From Candidatus Villigracilis saccharophilus (GTDB taxonomy: Bacteria > Chloroflexota > Anaerolineae > Anaerolineales > Villigracilaceae), in assembly GCA_016709305.1 (NCBI GenBank), contig JADJNA010000031.1, positions 1-55,448 of the forward strand: a DNA stretch of 55,448 nucleotides. The letters are read 5' to 3'. Under the pieces are notes generated by a model, which did not search any database, was not told the DNA's origin, and was given only the letters and a program-made list of their open reading frames with translations. Below, one piece after another: positions 24,932 through 33,022 of this stretch. Made by a program: the position numbers and the translations under genes. Every line of letters starts with the position of its first letter. Positions within the stretch are counted from its first letter, which is position 1.

Positions 24932-25564
24932 ATGAATTTCTTCGGCAAAAGAGTCTTATTCCTCGGCGCGCACCCTGATGATATCGAGATCGGGTGCGGA
25001 GCTTTGATCCATCACATTGTTGATCAAACGGAGATTTTGTGCGTCACGCTTTCAGACAATCAAAAAAATCCCGACCTGGTCAATGTAAAGAGCGAACATC
25101 TTAAATCCATGCAGGTGCTGGGTGTGCCTGAGACCAAGATCGTCTTTGGACCTTTTATTACGCGCGTCTTTCCTGATGCGCGGCAGGATATTCTTGAGTA
25201 TTTTCTAAAACTGCGCAGGGAATTCCAACCCGATTTGATCTTCGTCCACTCGAAACAGGATGTCCATCAGGACCATCTCACCATGACCGACGAAGCCTTG
25301 CGAGCCTTTCGGGGAATTACCGTTCTGGGGTTTGACGTGGTGCGCTCCTCCTATGGATTCTTTCCGCACTTTTTGGTCGAGGTTTCGGAAGAGGATGTTC
25401 AAAAAAAGATCGAAGCGCTCTCGCAATATGAAACCTATCGCGACAGGTATTACTTCAACAGCGAATTGACCCGCTCGATCATGGTCAGGCACGGCGCGCT
25501 GGCCGAGGTCCCGTTTGCTGAAGGATTTGATATTTTAAGGATCGTTGGAAAGTTCGAAGTTTGA
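24932..25564 (+). CDS. PIG-L family deacetylase
   Basis: A 210-residue metal-dependent deacetylase. The N-terminal LFLGAHPDDIEIGCGALI carries the AHPDD motif, with His and Asp as zinc ligands and catalytic base. The later FVHSKQDVHQDHLTMTDEAL supplies the third ligand and the catalytic His. The family removes acetyl groups from N-acetylglucosamine derivatives such as GlcNAc-inositol or bacillithiol precursors. No glycosyltransferase partner lies beside it, so the substrate is open. Its stop lies 13 bases before the next start, and the two are probably one transcript. Confidence 0.9.
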   Translation: MNFFGKRVLFLGAHPDDIEIGCGALIHHIVDQTEILCVTLSDNQKNPDLVNVKSEHLKSMQVLGVPETKIVFGPFITRVFPDARQDILEYFLKLRREFQPDLIFVHSKQDVHQDHLTMTDEALRAFRGITVLGFDVVRSSYGFFPHFLVEVSEEDVQKKIEALSQYETYRDRYYFNSELTRSIMVRHGALAEVPFAEGFDILRIVGKFEV

Positions 25565-25577
25565 AAAAGAGGCGCGG

Positions 25578-26087
25578 ATGAAATTCACAGAACTCTATCA
25601 GGAAATGGTCAGCGGCACGGAAATTTTACAGGCTCTGCTTGCCAACGTTTCACAGGCGGAGGCGCGGATCAAGCCCTCCGATGCGGACTGGTCCATTCTT
25701 GAGGTGGCCTGCCACCTTTACGACGAGGAGCGAGAGGATTTCCGTGAGCACCTGGATTTCATCCTCAATCGCCAAAACGAAGAATGGCATGTGATCGATC
25801 CACAAGAATGGGTCATATCCCGAAAATATAACGAACAAAATTTTATTGAGGTACAAAAGAAGTTTTTCGAAGAGCGCGTAAAATCCCTGGACTGGTTGAT
25901 CGATCAGGCGGATAAAGATTGGGACACGACCTATACCTCCGAATATGGATCCGTCTCCGCCGGGGAAATGTTCGCCTGTTGGGTGGCGCATGACAATTTG
26001 CATATCCGTCAACTGGTGGAATTAAAGCGCCTGCAGATCGTAAGGATCACCCAGCCATATCCCATCGGGTATGCGGGAGATTGGTAA
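25578..26087 (+). CDS. DinB family protein
   Basis: A 169-residue four-helix-bundle protein of the DinB/YfiT superfamily. The metal-binding histidines are in VACHLYDEE and WVAHDNLHIRQL, at the usual places in helices 2 and 4. I place the start at MKFTELYQEM (25578), because the longer frame from 25545 overlaps the PIG-L gene without need. Members act as thiol-dependent metalloenzymes in detoxification, using glutathione, mycothiol or bacillithiol. The neighbouring PIG-L deacetylase would fit a bacillithiol-type pathway, but that is only a suggestion from context. Confidence 0.87.
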   Translation: MKFTELYQEMVSGTEILQALLANVSQAEARIKPSDADWSILEVACHLYDEEREDFREHLDFILNRQNEEWHVIDPQEWVISRKYNEQNFIEVQKKFFEERVKSLDWLIDQADKDWDTTYTSEYGSVSAGEMFACWVAHDNLHIRQLVELKRLQIVRITQPYPIGYAGDW

Positions 26088-26121
26088 GCCGATTCCAGAA
26101 ACACACGGCCTTGTTTATTTA

Positions 26122-26173
26122 AATATCCAGAGTGCAAAGTATGAGACTTTACACTCTGGATATTCTGTTTTTT
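26122..26173 (+). terminator. Terminator upstream of the TIR operon
   Basis: AATATCCAGAGTG and CACTCTGGATATT form a strong stem, followed by CTGTTTTTTT. It isolates the TIR promoter from the DinB transcript. Confidence 0.88.
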
Positions 26174-26175
26174 TA

Positions 26176-26205
26176 TTGACAATTAAGACCTAAAAACCAT
26201 ATAAT
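26176..26205 (+). promoter_or_regulatory. Consensus promoter of the TIR/nSTAND operon
   Basis: TTGACA (26176-26181) and TATAAT (26200-26205) with an 18-base spacer, about 75 bases before the start of the TIR gene. Confidence 0.8.
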
Positions 26206-26280
26206 GACTAATGTCAGGGGACGAATACCAGGCGTATTTTTGGCTTAATGATTGTCGTGAATTATTTGAATAGGAGCATT

Positions 26281-27030
26281 ATGCAAAATTATGAGCAGGC
26301 GGTATTTATTTCCTATGCATGGGGCGGCGAACGGGAAGAAATTGTCAACAAGGTTGATGAAGCCCTGCAATCACGCGGCATCAAAATCACTCGAGACAAA
26401 CGTGACCTGGGGTACAAGGGATCCATCAAGGAATTTATGGAGCGCATCGGGCTGGGAAATTGCGTGATCGTGGTCGTCAGCGACAAGTATTTAAAGTCCC
26501 CAAACTGTATGTTCGAATTGGTCGAGATCGCCGAAAATAAACAATTCCACGACCGCATCTTCCCGATCGTTCTGGCAGATGCCGATATATACGATCCCGT
26601 CAAAAGGATCGGCTACGTAAAATATTGGGAGGACAAGCGGGCGGAATTGGCAGAAGCCATGAAAACCCTGGATCCCGCAAATTTACAGGGCATTCGGGAT
26701 GACATGGATATGTACGACCGCATCCGGGACAAGATATCCGGCTTGACCAGCACTTTGAAAGATATGAATACGCTCACACCGGAAATGCATCAGGATGCAA
26801 ATTTCATTCATTTATACGACGCCATCGAGAAAAGAATGAAGAAAAATCCTTCGGGCGACACAGGCGTAACGGAAGAAGAAGCGGGGAGAGTCAATGCGGC
26901 TCCCAAACCAAGCGACAGTGTAACAGCCAACAATGGAAGCACTGCCGTTGGAAATATTCAAGTCGGCGGGAACCTGACTGGAAATATTGTGATCGGGAAT
27001 AATAACTCGATCAACGATAACAAGAAATAA
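26281..27030 (+). CDS. TIR-domain protein with Gly/Asn-rich C-terminal tail
   Basis: A 249-residue protein. Residues 1-150 are a bacterial TIR domain: AVFISYAWGGEREEI at the first strand, the loop RDKRDLGYKGSIKEFMERIG, and SDKYLKSPNCMFELVEIAEN with the likely catalytic Glu79 of NAD-hydrolysing TIRs. A linker of about 70 residues follows, and the tail (about 220-240) reads VGNIQVGGNLTGNIVIG, a short beta-repeat also seen in similar form at the N-terminus of the next gene's product. Bacterial TIR proteins commonly act as NADases in anti-phage immunity. The start at 26281 is chosen for its AGGAG; eleven upstream codons to 26248 are possible. NADase activity is inferred. Confidence 0.86.
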   Translation: MQNYEQAVFISYAWGGEREEIVNKVDEALQSRGIKITRDKRDLGYKGSIKEFMERIGLGNCVIVVVSDKYLKSPNCMFELVEIAENKQFHDRIFPIVLADADIYDPVKRIGYVKYWEDKRAELAEAMKTLDPANLQGIRDDMDMYDRIRDKISGLTSTLKDMNTLTPEMHQDANFIHLYDAIEKRMKKNPSGDTGVTEEEAGRVNAAPKPSDSVTANNGSTAVGNIQVGGNLTGNIVIGNNNSINDNKK

Positions 27031-27052
27031 AGTCCGCCCGGAATAGCCAACG

Positions 27053-30000
27053 ATGAGTGACGAGAACAAAAAAGAAGAGGCGCGAGTTCAAGCAGACAAC
27101 CATAGCATTGCGGTTGGCAGTATTTCCGCGGGCGGCAACATTGGCGACATCAACATAAGTACTGGATACTCTGTTGAACAAGTCACTGTTCTGATCGACC
27201 GGCTACAATCCACGTTCCAACCCAAACCATTTGATGGAGGCTGTCCCTACAAGGGCTTGGACGTCTTCGAGGAAGAAGACGCCGAACTATTCTTCGGGCG
27301 TGAGAAGCTGGTGGAGGATCTCGTCAGCCGCGTAAAGGACTCCCGGACGGTATTCGTCACAGGTCCGTCTGGAAGCGGAAAGTCATCGCTGGTGCGCGCG
27401 GGATTGATCCACGCCTTGAGGCAGGGAAAAATCAAAAGCAGTGAACGCTGGTTGTATGCGACCTTGAAGCCGGGCCGCGACCCGATCGACTCTTTGGCAA
27501 ATGCATTCTCACGTTTGAAGTCGCCTGAACTGGGTAATTATTTTCGTCAGCACGTCGATCAAGCCAGGGTATTGCATGAGTGCGCGGAATCAGCGTTAAC
27601 AGAAAATAAGACACAGCGGCTTGTGCTTTTCATTGACCAATTTGAGGAAGTCTTTACTCAGATCAGCAATGAAGCGGAACGCTCGGTATTTCTTAATTTG
27701 CTGACCCATGCCGCCACGGCCGGGAGTGGACGCGTGATCATCCTGTTCTCCATGCGCTCGGACTTTGTCTCGAACTGCGCGGCCTATCCACAACTCAATG
27801 AGATATTGAATCAGCAATTCGTTCAGATCGGCGCGATGCAGCCGCAGGAATTGGTGAGCGCCATTGCACAGCCCGCCCTGCGTGTGGGTCTGCGGATCGA
27901 CCCCGACCTGATCGCGCAGATCATCAATGAAATGAAAGGTGAACCAGGCGCGCTGCCGTTGATGCAATTTGCACTCAAGGATCTATTCGATTCTCAAAAA
28001 GCGAAAAACAGCCTGATCGCACTGACTCTCAATGATTATCTGCTGCGCGGCGGCATCCATAAAGCACTGGAAAGACACGCTGATGATTCGTTTTCAAAAT
28101 TAAGCAGGAACGAACAGGAGCTTACCCGCTCCATCTTCAGCCGATTGATCGAGGTCGGGCGCGGCGTACAGGACACCCGCCGCACGGCATTGTTCAACGA
28201 ACTTGTTCCGCAGAATGCAAAGGCGCAGGATGTGGAATCCATCATCCAAAAACTCGCCGATGCGCGCCTGGTGACAACAGATGAACAGGCGGGTCAGGAT
28301 ACGGTTACGATCTCGCATGAAAAATTGATCGATGCCTGGCCGTGGTTAAAAAAGCTGGTCAATGAAAACCGCGACGTGATCACTTTGCAAAATGAAATCG
28401 CCAATGATGCGAAAGAATGGAATGATCATCAGCGCGAGAAAAGCTATTTGTATACCGGCGCCAGGCTGGTCAACGCGCGGGAACAATTGGATGCGAAGAA
28501 AATTGCATTAAGCGGCCTCGCCCGGGATTTTGTAAAGGCGGGATACGCGCGCCAACGGCAGAATGCGGCGCTGCTAATCGCGGGTGTATCCACGATCATT
28601 GTCTTTCTAGTGATCGCAGTGATCGTATTCAGCCGGCAGTCAAGTGAAAATGCGGATCTGGCGAAGCAGGCGCATTTGCGTGAATTGGCCGCTCAGTCTT
28701 CATTGCTGCGCGACCAGCGTTTTCAAACTTCGCTGTTATTAGGCCTGGAGGTATATAACCAACTGGGGAATAATCCGCAAACCCTCGGTTTATTGCTCGA
28801 CCATGCCCAAAGTCACCCACAACTACGTCAATATCTCATGGGACATGCAGGGTCAGTAAACGCCGTCGCCATCAGCCCTGACGGTAAAATCCTCGCATCG
28901 GGCAGCGCTGACGGACAGATCATTTTCTGGGATCTGGGAACGAACAAACCGATCGAACCTAAAATAAAAAGCTCAAACGATCTTTCGGTAAACAGCCTGG
29001 CCTTCAGTCCTGATGGAAAGATTCTTGCTTTCGGAAGCGAAGACGGTACGGTTACCCTGTGGGATGTAGACTCTCGTCAAAGTATCGGCGCTCCGTTGAG
29101 TGGACACAGCGGTCAGATCAATAGCGTAGCGTTCAGCCCCGATGGCAATATTCTTGCATCGGGGAGTGATGATAAAACCATAATTTTCTGGGATGTGGAT
29201 CTGCATGAAAAGATCGGGCAGGCGCTCGCTGAACATTCGGATCGGGTAAACAGCATCACCTTCGGTTCGGATGGGACAATGCTTGCATCCGCAAGCGCAG
29301 ACGGGTCAATCATCCTTTGGAATGTTGAAACACAGCAACCCATCGGGAGTCCTTTGCAGGGACACACGGGGTCTGTTCAGAGCGTCGCGATCAGCCCGGA
29401 CGGAAAACTTCTCGCATCAGGAAGCGAAGATACCACCATCATGTTGTGGGACATCCCGACACAGACCTCCATAGGTCAACCGCTAACCACTCACTCAAAC
29501 CGGGTTAACAGCATAGCCTTCAGCCCGGACGGAAAGACTTTCGCCTCAGGGAGTTACGACAGCAGCATTATCATTTGGGATTCCGTAACGCATCAAGCGG
29601 TCGGGGAACCCCTCAACGGGCATACCGGTTCGATCAATTCCATTGCATACAATCCAGATGGAAAGACCCTTGTATCTGGAGGGATCGATACCGCCATTAT
29701 TCTGTGGAACACCACAAAAAGTCTACCCATCGGACAGATAATAAAACCAAATGCAAGGAGAATCAACAGCGCAGCCTTCAGCCCGGATGGAAAAATGATC
29801 GCCTTGGGCGCTTTAAACAATTCAGTCACCCTGTGGGATGCAGACACGTATCAACCCATCGGAGATCCGCTGACAGGACAATCTGCGTCGATCAACAGCG
29901 TTGCCTTCAGCCCGGATGGAAACCTGCTCGCCTCTGGAAGCGCGGATAAGACAATTCTCTTGCGGGACGCGAAAACACAAACCCCAATTGGAACGCCCCT

Positions 30001-30352
30001 GACCGGACACTCAAACCCTGTCAATATTGTCGCCTTCAGCCCGGACGGGGCAACCCTCGCTTCCGGGGATTCTGGCGGCGTCATCGTCTTATGGGATGTG
30101 GAAACACACGACCCGATCGGTCCGCGCCTGGCGGAACACACAGACTCGGTCAATGATCTTGTCTTCAGCGCGGATGGAAAAATGCTCGCATCCGCAAGCT
30201 CTGACGGCGCGATCATGCTTTGGGATCTAAGCGTAAAGCCGCCAAAAGGCCAGTCTCTCTCGAAACAATCTGTTTCGGTAAATTGTATCGCCTTCAGCCC
30301 TGATGGAAAAATCTTAGCCGCAGGCAACAGTGACGGCGCGATCATTCTTTAG
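27053..30352 (+). CDS. nSTAND1 NTPase with WD40 repeats (N-terminal 1099 residues, ends at an in-frame TAG)
   Basis: A large sensor-type protein. Residues 18-37 hold the Gly/Asn repeat (IAVGSISAGGNIGDINIS) that resembles the tail of the TIR protein. CPYKGLDVFEEEDAELFFGRE opens an nSTAND1 NTPase with Walker A GPSGSGKSS (104-112) and Walker B LVLFIDQFEE (about 190-199). A transmembrane helix (about 507-527) and a helical stretch follow. From about residue 590 there are 43-residue WD40 blades. The frame stops at a TAG (30350-30352) in the middle of blade 12, where every complete blade except the ninth (Arg) has Trp before the Asp; two more blades and the typical C-terminus continue in the same frame. 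STAND proteins oligomerise on sensing a trigger; here they probably activate the TIR effector. Confidence 0.88.
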   Translation: MSDENKKEEARVQADNHSIAVGSISAGGNIGDINISTGYSVEQVTVLIDRLQSTFQPKPFDGGCPYKGLDVFEEEDAELFFGREKLVEDLVSRVKDSRTVFVTGPSGSGKSSLVRAGLIHALRQGKIKSSERWLYATLKPGRDPIDSLANAFSRLKSPELGNYFRQHVDQARVLHECAESALTENKTQRLVLFIDQFEEVFTQISNEAERSVFLNLLTHAATAGSGRVIILFSMRSDFVSNCAAYPQLNEILNQQFVQIGAMQPQELVSAIAQPALRVGLRIDPDLIAQIINEMKGEPGALPLMQFALKDLFDSQKAKNSLIALTLNDYLLRGGIHKALERHADDSFSKLSRNEQELTRSIFSRLIEVGRGVQDTRRTALFNELVPQNAKAQDVESIIQKLADARLVTTDEQAGQDTVTISHEKLIDAWPWLKKLVNENRDVITLQNEIANDAKEWNDHQREKSYLYTGARLVNAREQLDAKKIALSGLARDFVKAGYARQRQNAALLIAGVSTIIVFLVIAVIVFSRQSSENADLAKQAHLRELAAQSSLLRDQRFQTSLLLGLEVYNQLGNNPQTLGLLLDHAQSHPQLRQYLMGHAGSVNAVAISPDGKILASGSADGQIIFWDLGTNKPIEPKIKSSNDLSVNSLAFSPDGKILAFGSEDGTVTLWDVDSRQSIGAPLSGHSGQINSVAFSPDGNILASGSDDKTIIFWDVDLHEKIGQALAEHSDRVNSITFGSDGTMLASASADGSIILWNVETQQPIGSPLQGHTGSVQSVAISPDGKLLASGSEDTTIMLWDIPTQTSIGQPLTTHSNRVNSIAFSPDGKTFASGSYDSSIIIWDSVTHQAVGEPLNGHTGSINSIAYNPDGKTLVSGGIDTAIILWNTTKSLPIGQIIKPNARRINSAAFSPDGKMIALGALNNSVTLWDADTYQPIGDPLTGQSASINSVAFSPDGNLLASGSADKTILLRDAKTQTPIGTPLTGHSNPVNIVAFSPDGATLASGDSGGVIVLWDVETHDPIGPRLAEHTDSVNDLVFSADGKMLASASSDGAIMLWDLSVKPPKGQSLSKQSVSVNCIAFSPDGKILAAGNSDGAIIL

Positions 30353-30355
30353 GAT

Positions 30356-30739
30356 ATGAACACTCGTGAAGTTCTCGGTCAGCCTTTATTGGGGCACTCT
30401 GGTCTGGTAAAGACGATCGTGTTTAGTCCAGATGGAACGACCCTTGCCTCCGGAGGTTTCGACAGCAACATCATTTTATGGGACGTAGTCAGCCGGCAGC
30501 CCATCGGTCGGCCCCTTACTGGACATACAGGCGCGATTTTTAGTCTCGCGTACAAACCAAATAGCAAAATCCTCGCATCCGGCAGCATCGACAACACCGT
30601 AATATTATGGAACCTGGATCCCCAGATTTGGGTTGCAGATCTATGCCGGCGGGTTGGCCGACCCTTCACGCAAGATGAATGGAAACAGTTTTTCGAAAAT
30701 CAACCCTATCTGCAAAACCAATCACCTTGCGATCAATGA
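30356..30739 (+). pseudogene. C-terminal WD40 blades of the nSTAND protein, downstream of the TAG
   Basis: It is in the same frame as the preceding gene, directly after TAG. It encodes the rest of blade 12 (DMNTREVLGQPL), blade 13 (LVKTIVFSPDGTTLASGGF with IILWDVVSRQP) and blade 14, then the closing VADLCRRVGRPFTQDEWKQF common to WD40-STAND proteins. With the TAG read as Trp the protein would have 1228 residues and 14 blades, two complete seven-bladed propellers. Without it the second propeller is two and a half blades short. No ribosome site precedes this piece. Confidence 0.8.
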
Positions 30740-30916
30740 AGATTGCAAATAATCCGGACGCGGCCTGCAAAAAGAAACATCTTCACAGTAAAAGTGGATG
30801 TTGACAAAGGAACAAAGAGCGCAAAATTCGTAAAGCTGTATGTTCTTTTTCGCGCTCTTTGTGAGCCTTGCAGTTCAATCAGTGTTCCTACCCGAAAGAA
30901 TCAACCCAATAATGCT

Positions 30917-32008
30917 TCATTGACATTCACAGGTATTCGGATCGTACGCCCCCCCGCCATTGCCGTCACAATTGGGCGGCGGCTCGCAGCTCAGGGGATT
31001 GCCCTGATCATCGTTGGTCGGGGCGTCAACGGACTCCAAATCCGGCTGGCAGGCTTTGGGCTCATTCCCCACGACTTCAAAACCATAGGCTTCCCAGCAG
31101 GTATTGTCCACAGCGTAGAGCGCGCCCAGTGGATAGAATTCCTTGCTCCTGATGGGAGAGCCTGCCTGTGCTTCGTCGAAGCGATCGTTGTAGTCAAATT
31201 TCGAGACATCTTTCAAACCCGCATCGGACACTACCCCCAGGGTAAAAAACGAGCCGATCAGGGATCTTTTGAACGCAAATTGAACCAGCGCTTTTTGACC
31301 TTCAACCATGCGCGCCCAGGCCAGGTCAGGATCGGAACCCAGCCCGGCCCCGCCATCGAACACAAGAGAGTCGTACCCGTCGCCGCTAAAGACATTCTCC
31401 GACTGTGTCACAGACGATCCGCCTGAATCAACATTCGAATCCTGAAAGACCTGGACAATACTCACATCCCACTCAACCGTATAGGGCGGATGCGCCCAAA
31501 TGATGTAATCGCCAAACCCATCCAGATTCAAATCTATCTCAACCCCATAATTGATCCCCAAAGAATTGTTGGGGTTATCCCCCAGCAATTCGATCGAAAC
31601 GTAATACCAGTCTTCATCCTGACTCAGGTTGAAGTTAAGGATATCCATGTCTGGAATGTACACCATATCCTTTTGGAACGGTCGCTCAAAGCGGTTGATT
31701 TTATAAGAATCACCATAAGGCGCTCGTTCTTCGGCCGCCGTACTCGAAGACTCCACATCAGCGATCAGTTTTCCCGGCGGGGGTGTGGTCTCGCCCGGCC
31801 TGACCGCATGATCAATCACAGGCAAATTCGTTGCTGTTGGAGTTTCATTCCCACCCGGTTCCTCCACTTCCGCCGCAGGCTCAGCGGTGGCTGTATCTAC
31901 ACTATCTACGACAGGCACCGGGGTGTCAGCAAAAAATGATAATGCGCAAGCCTGATTAACGACCAGAACAAACACGATATACAAATAAAAAAATTTGGGG
32001 ATGTTCAT
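30917..32008 (-). CDS. Secreted protein of unknown function, Cys-rich C-terminus
   Basis: A 363-residue exported protein. The N-terminus is a signal sequence (FFYLYIVFVLVVNQACA); the Cys might be lipidated, though the lipobox is poor. A Thr/Pro/Glu-rich linker to about residue 100 resembles those of other surface proteins here. The globular part contains LSQDEDWYYVSIELLGDN and GVEIDLNLDGFGDYIIW, a beta-sandwich-like pattern with an Asp-rich loop that could bind calcium. The C-terminus has several cysteines (CWEAYGF, CQPD, CEPPPNCDGNGGG, CECQ). I know no family for it. It is monocistronic and separate from the nSTAND gene, with which it converges. Confidence 0.68.
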   Translation of the reverse strand: MNIPKFFYLYIVFVLVVNQACALSFFADTPVPVVDSVDTATAEPAAEVEEPGGNETPTATNLPVIDHAVRPGETTPPPGKLIADVESSSTAAEERAPYGDSYKINRFERPFQKDMVYIPDMDILNFNLSQDEDWYYVSIELLGDNPNNSLGINYGVEIDLNLDGFGDYIIWAHPPYTVEWDVSIVQVFQDSNVDSGGSSVTQSENVFSGDGYDSLVFDGGAGLGSDPDLAWARMVEGQKALVQFAFKRSLIGSFFTLGVVSDAGLKDVSKFDYNDRFDEAQAGSPIRSKEFYPLGALYAVDNTCWEAYGFEVVGNEPKACQPDLESVDAPTNDDQGNPLSCEPPPNCDGNGGGAYDPNTCECQ

Positions 32009-32213
32009 TCTTACTCCTGCTGTCTCGAATCCACTTAAACGGTTAAAAACTATAAATTCAATCTTAAGACATGCCTAAAGATCACAACTCAACGGCAGGG
32101 AACCGTATCAACTATCCACAAGAAAAAACACCGGCGCAACCTATTCGGTTCGGAAAACTAATCTGCTTACCGGGTCGATCCCGGCGTTATTTGAAAAAGA
32201 TGCATTCTACAAA

Positions 32214-32253
32214 TTAAACAAAAAAATGCCCATGCAGTCTACAAGGGCATTTG
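32214..32253 (-). terminator. Terminator of the suf operon
   Basis: On the minus strand AAATGCCC and GGGCATTT form a stem around a 13-base loop, followed by TTT and GTTTAATTT, about 20 bases after the Rieske gene. Confidence 0.8.
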
Positions 32254-32272
32254 GATCTAAGGGGCAAGGACT

Positions 32273-32620
32273 TTATACCTTTGGTATTCCCACAAAAATA
32301 TTCCCATCCACCAGTTTCACCGGGTAGGCCGGGATATCGATCACCGCCGGCATGGCCATGGCCTTGCCTGTGCGGACATCAAACTCCGCGCCATGACGCG
32401 GGCAGACGATATTATGATCCTCAAGCAGACCATCCCCAAGCGGACCGTCATCATGCGAACAGACGTCTCCGATCGCGAAGAGCTGACCCGCGATATTAAA
32501 GATCACAATCGGCCTGTCGCTCAGATCAACAAACAAACGCTCCCCGTTCGGGAGCTCAGAAACCGGGGCGATCTCTACAAATTCAATTTTTGATTCGTCA
32601 ATGGCTGCATAATTAAACAT
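32273..32620 (-). CDS. Rieske [2Fe-2S] ferredoxin, last gene of the suf operon
   Basis: A 115-residue soluble Rieske protein. The cluster ligands are in CSHDDGPLGDG and CPRHGAEFDVRTG, which give the Cys-x-His and Cys-x-x-His pairs. The size and the opening (VSELPNGERLFVDLSDRPIVIF) match NirD-type or SufE2-like ferredoxins seen at the end of suf operons in many bacteria. It follows sufU by four bases, so it is co-transcribed and may carry electrons for cluster assembly or be an early recipient of a cluster. That role is inferred from position. Confidence 0.92.
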   Translation of the reverse strand: MFNYAAIDESKIEFVEIAPVSELPNGERLFVDLSDRPIVIFNIAGQLFAIGDVCSHDDGPLGDGLLEDHNIVCPRHGAEFDVRTGKAMAMPAVIDIPAYPVKLVDGNIFVGIPKV

Positions 32621-32624
32621 GAGC

Positions 32625-33020
32625 TTATTCCGTCAACTCGTCGCCAGCCTCACCCAATCCGTACACACCCGCCTTCAATACCTTCAGCGAAAGCAGGGCG
32701 CATTTCAAGCGCACAGGTCCGAGATCAATACCCAGCAATTCGAGCACAGACTCCTTGTTCAGTTTTTTCACATCGTCCAAAGGCTTGCCGATAATGGATT
32801 CGACCAGCAAATCTGCGGAGGCTTGCGAGATGGCACAGCCGTGCCCATCAAAACGGGCATCGGTCACCAAACCATCATCGCCTACGCGCAAATCAATCTG
32901 GATATGATCGCCGCACAGGGGATTATTATCTGCAAATGAAATATCATGCGGGTCGAGCTTCCCGCGGTGGGATGGATTTTTATAGTGCTCGATAATTACT
33001 TCACGATACAAATCATCCAT
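32625..33020 (-). CDS. sufU: SufU-type Fe-S assembly protein
   Basis: A 131-residue NifU-N/IscU-like protein. In Gram-positive-type SUF systems SufU takes sulfur from SufS as a zinc-dependent sulfurtransferase. The three conserved cysteines are in NPLCGDHIQ, GHGCAISQAS and LKCALLSL, with Asp in NNPLCGD as a further zinc ligand. The spacing between second and third Cys includes the insertion typical of SufU rather than IscU. Only two bases separate it from the sufS stop, so the two are co-translated as a functional pair. Confidence 0.94.
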   Translation of the reverse strand: MDDLYREVIIEHYKNPSHRGKLDPHDISFADNNPLCGDHIQIDLRVGDDGLVTDARFDGHGCAISQASADLLVESIIGKPLDDVKKLNKESVLELLGIDLGPVRLKCALLSLKVLKAGVYGLGEAGDELTE

Positions 33021-33022
33021 GA

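Noticed and set aside
28822..30700. A repeat array such as CRISPR
   Set aside because: The regular 129-base periodicity is the coding repeat of WD40 blades; the units are too long and too divergent, and no cas genes are near.
27053..30739. Programmed amber readthrough or a pyrrolysine-type TAG in the nSTAND gene
   Set aside because: The other broken genes have TAA stops or frameshifts, no readthrough signal is visible after the TAG, and a one-base TGG to TAG change explains it.
30812..30862. Terminator hairpin after the nSTAND gene
   Set aside because: ACAAAGAGCGC and its inverse are present but the loop is about 29 bases and no T-tract follows. I leave it unannotated.
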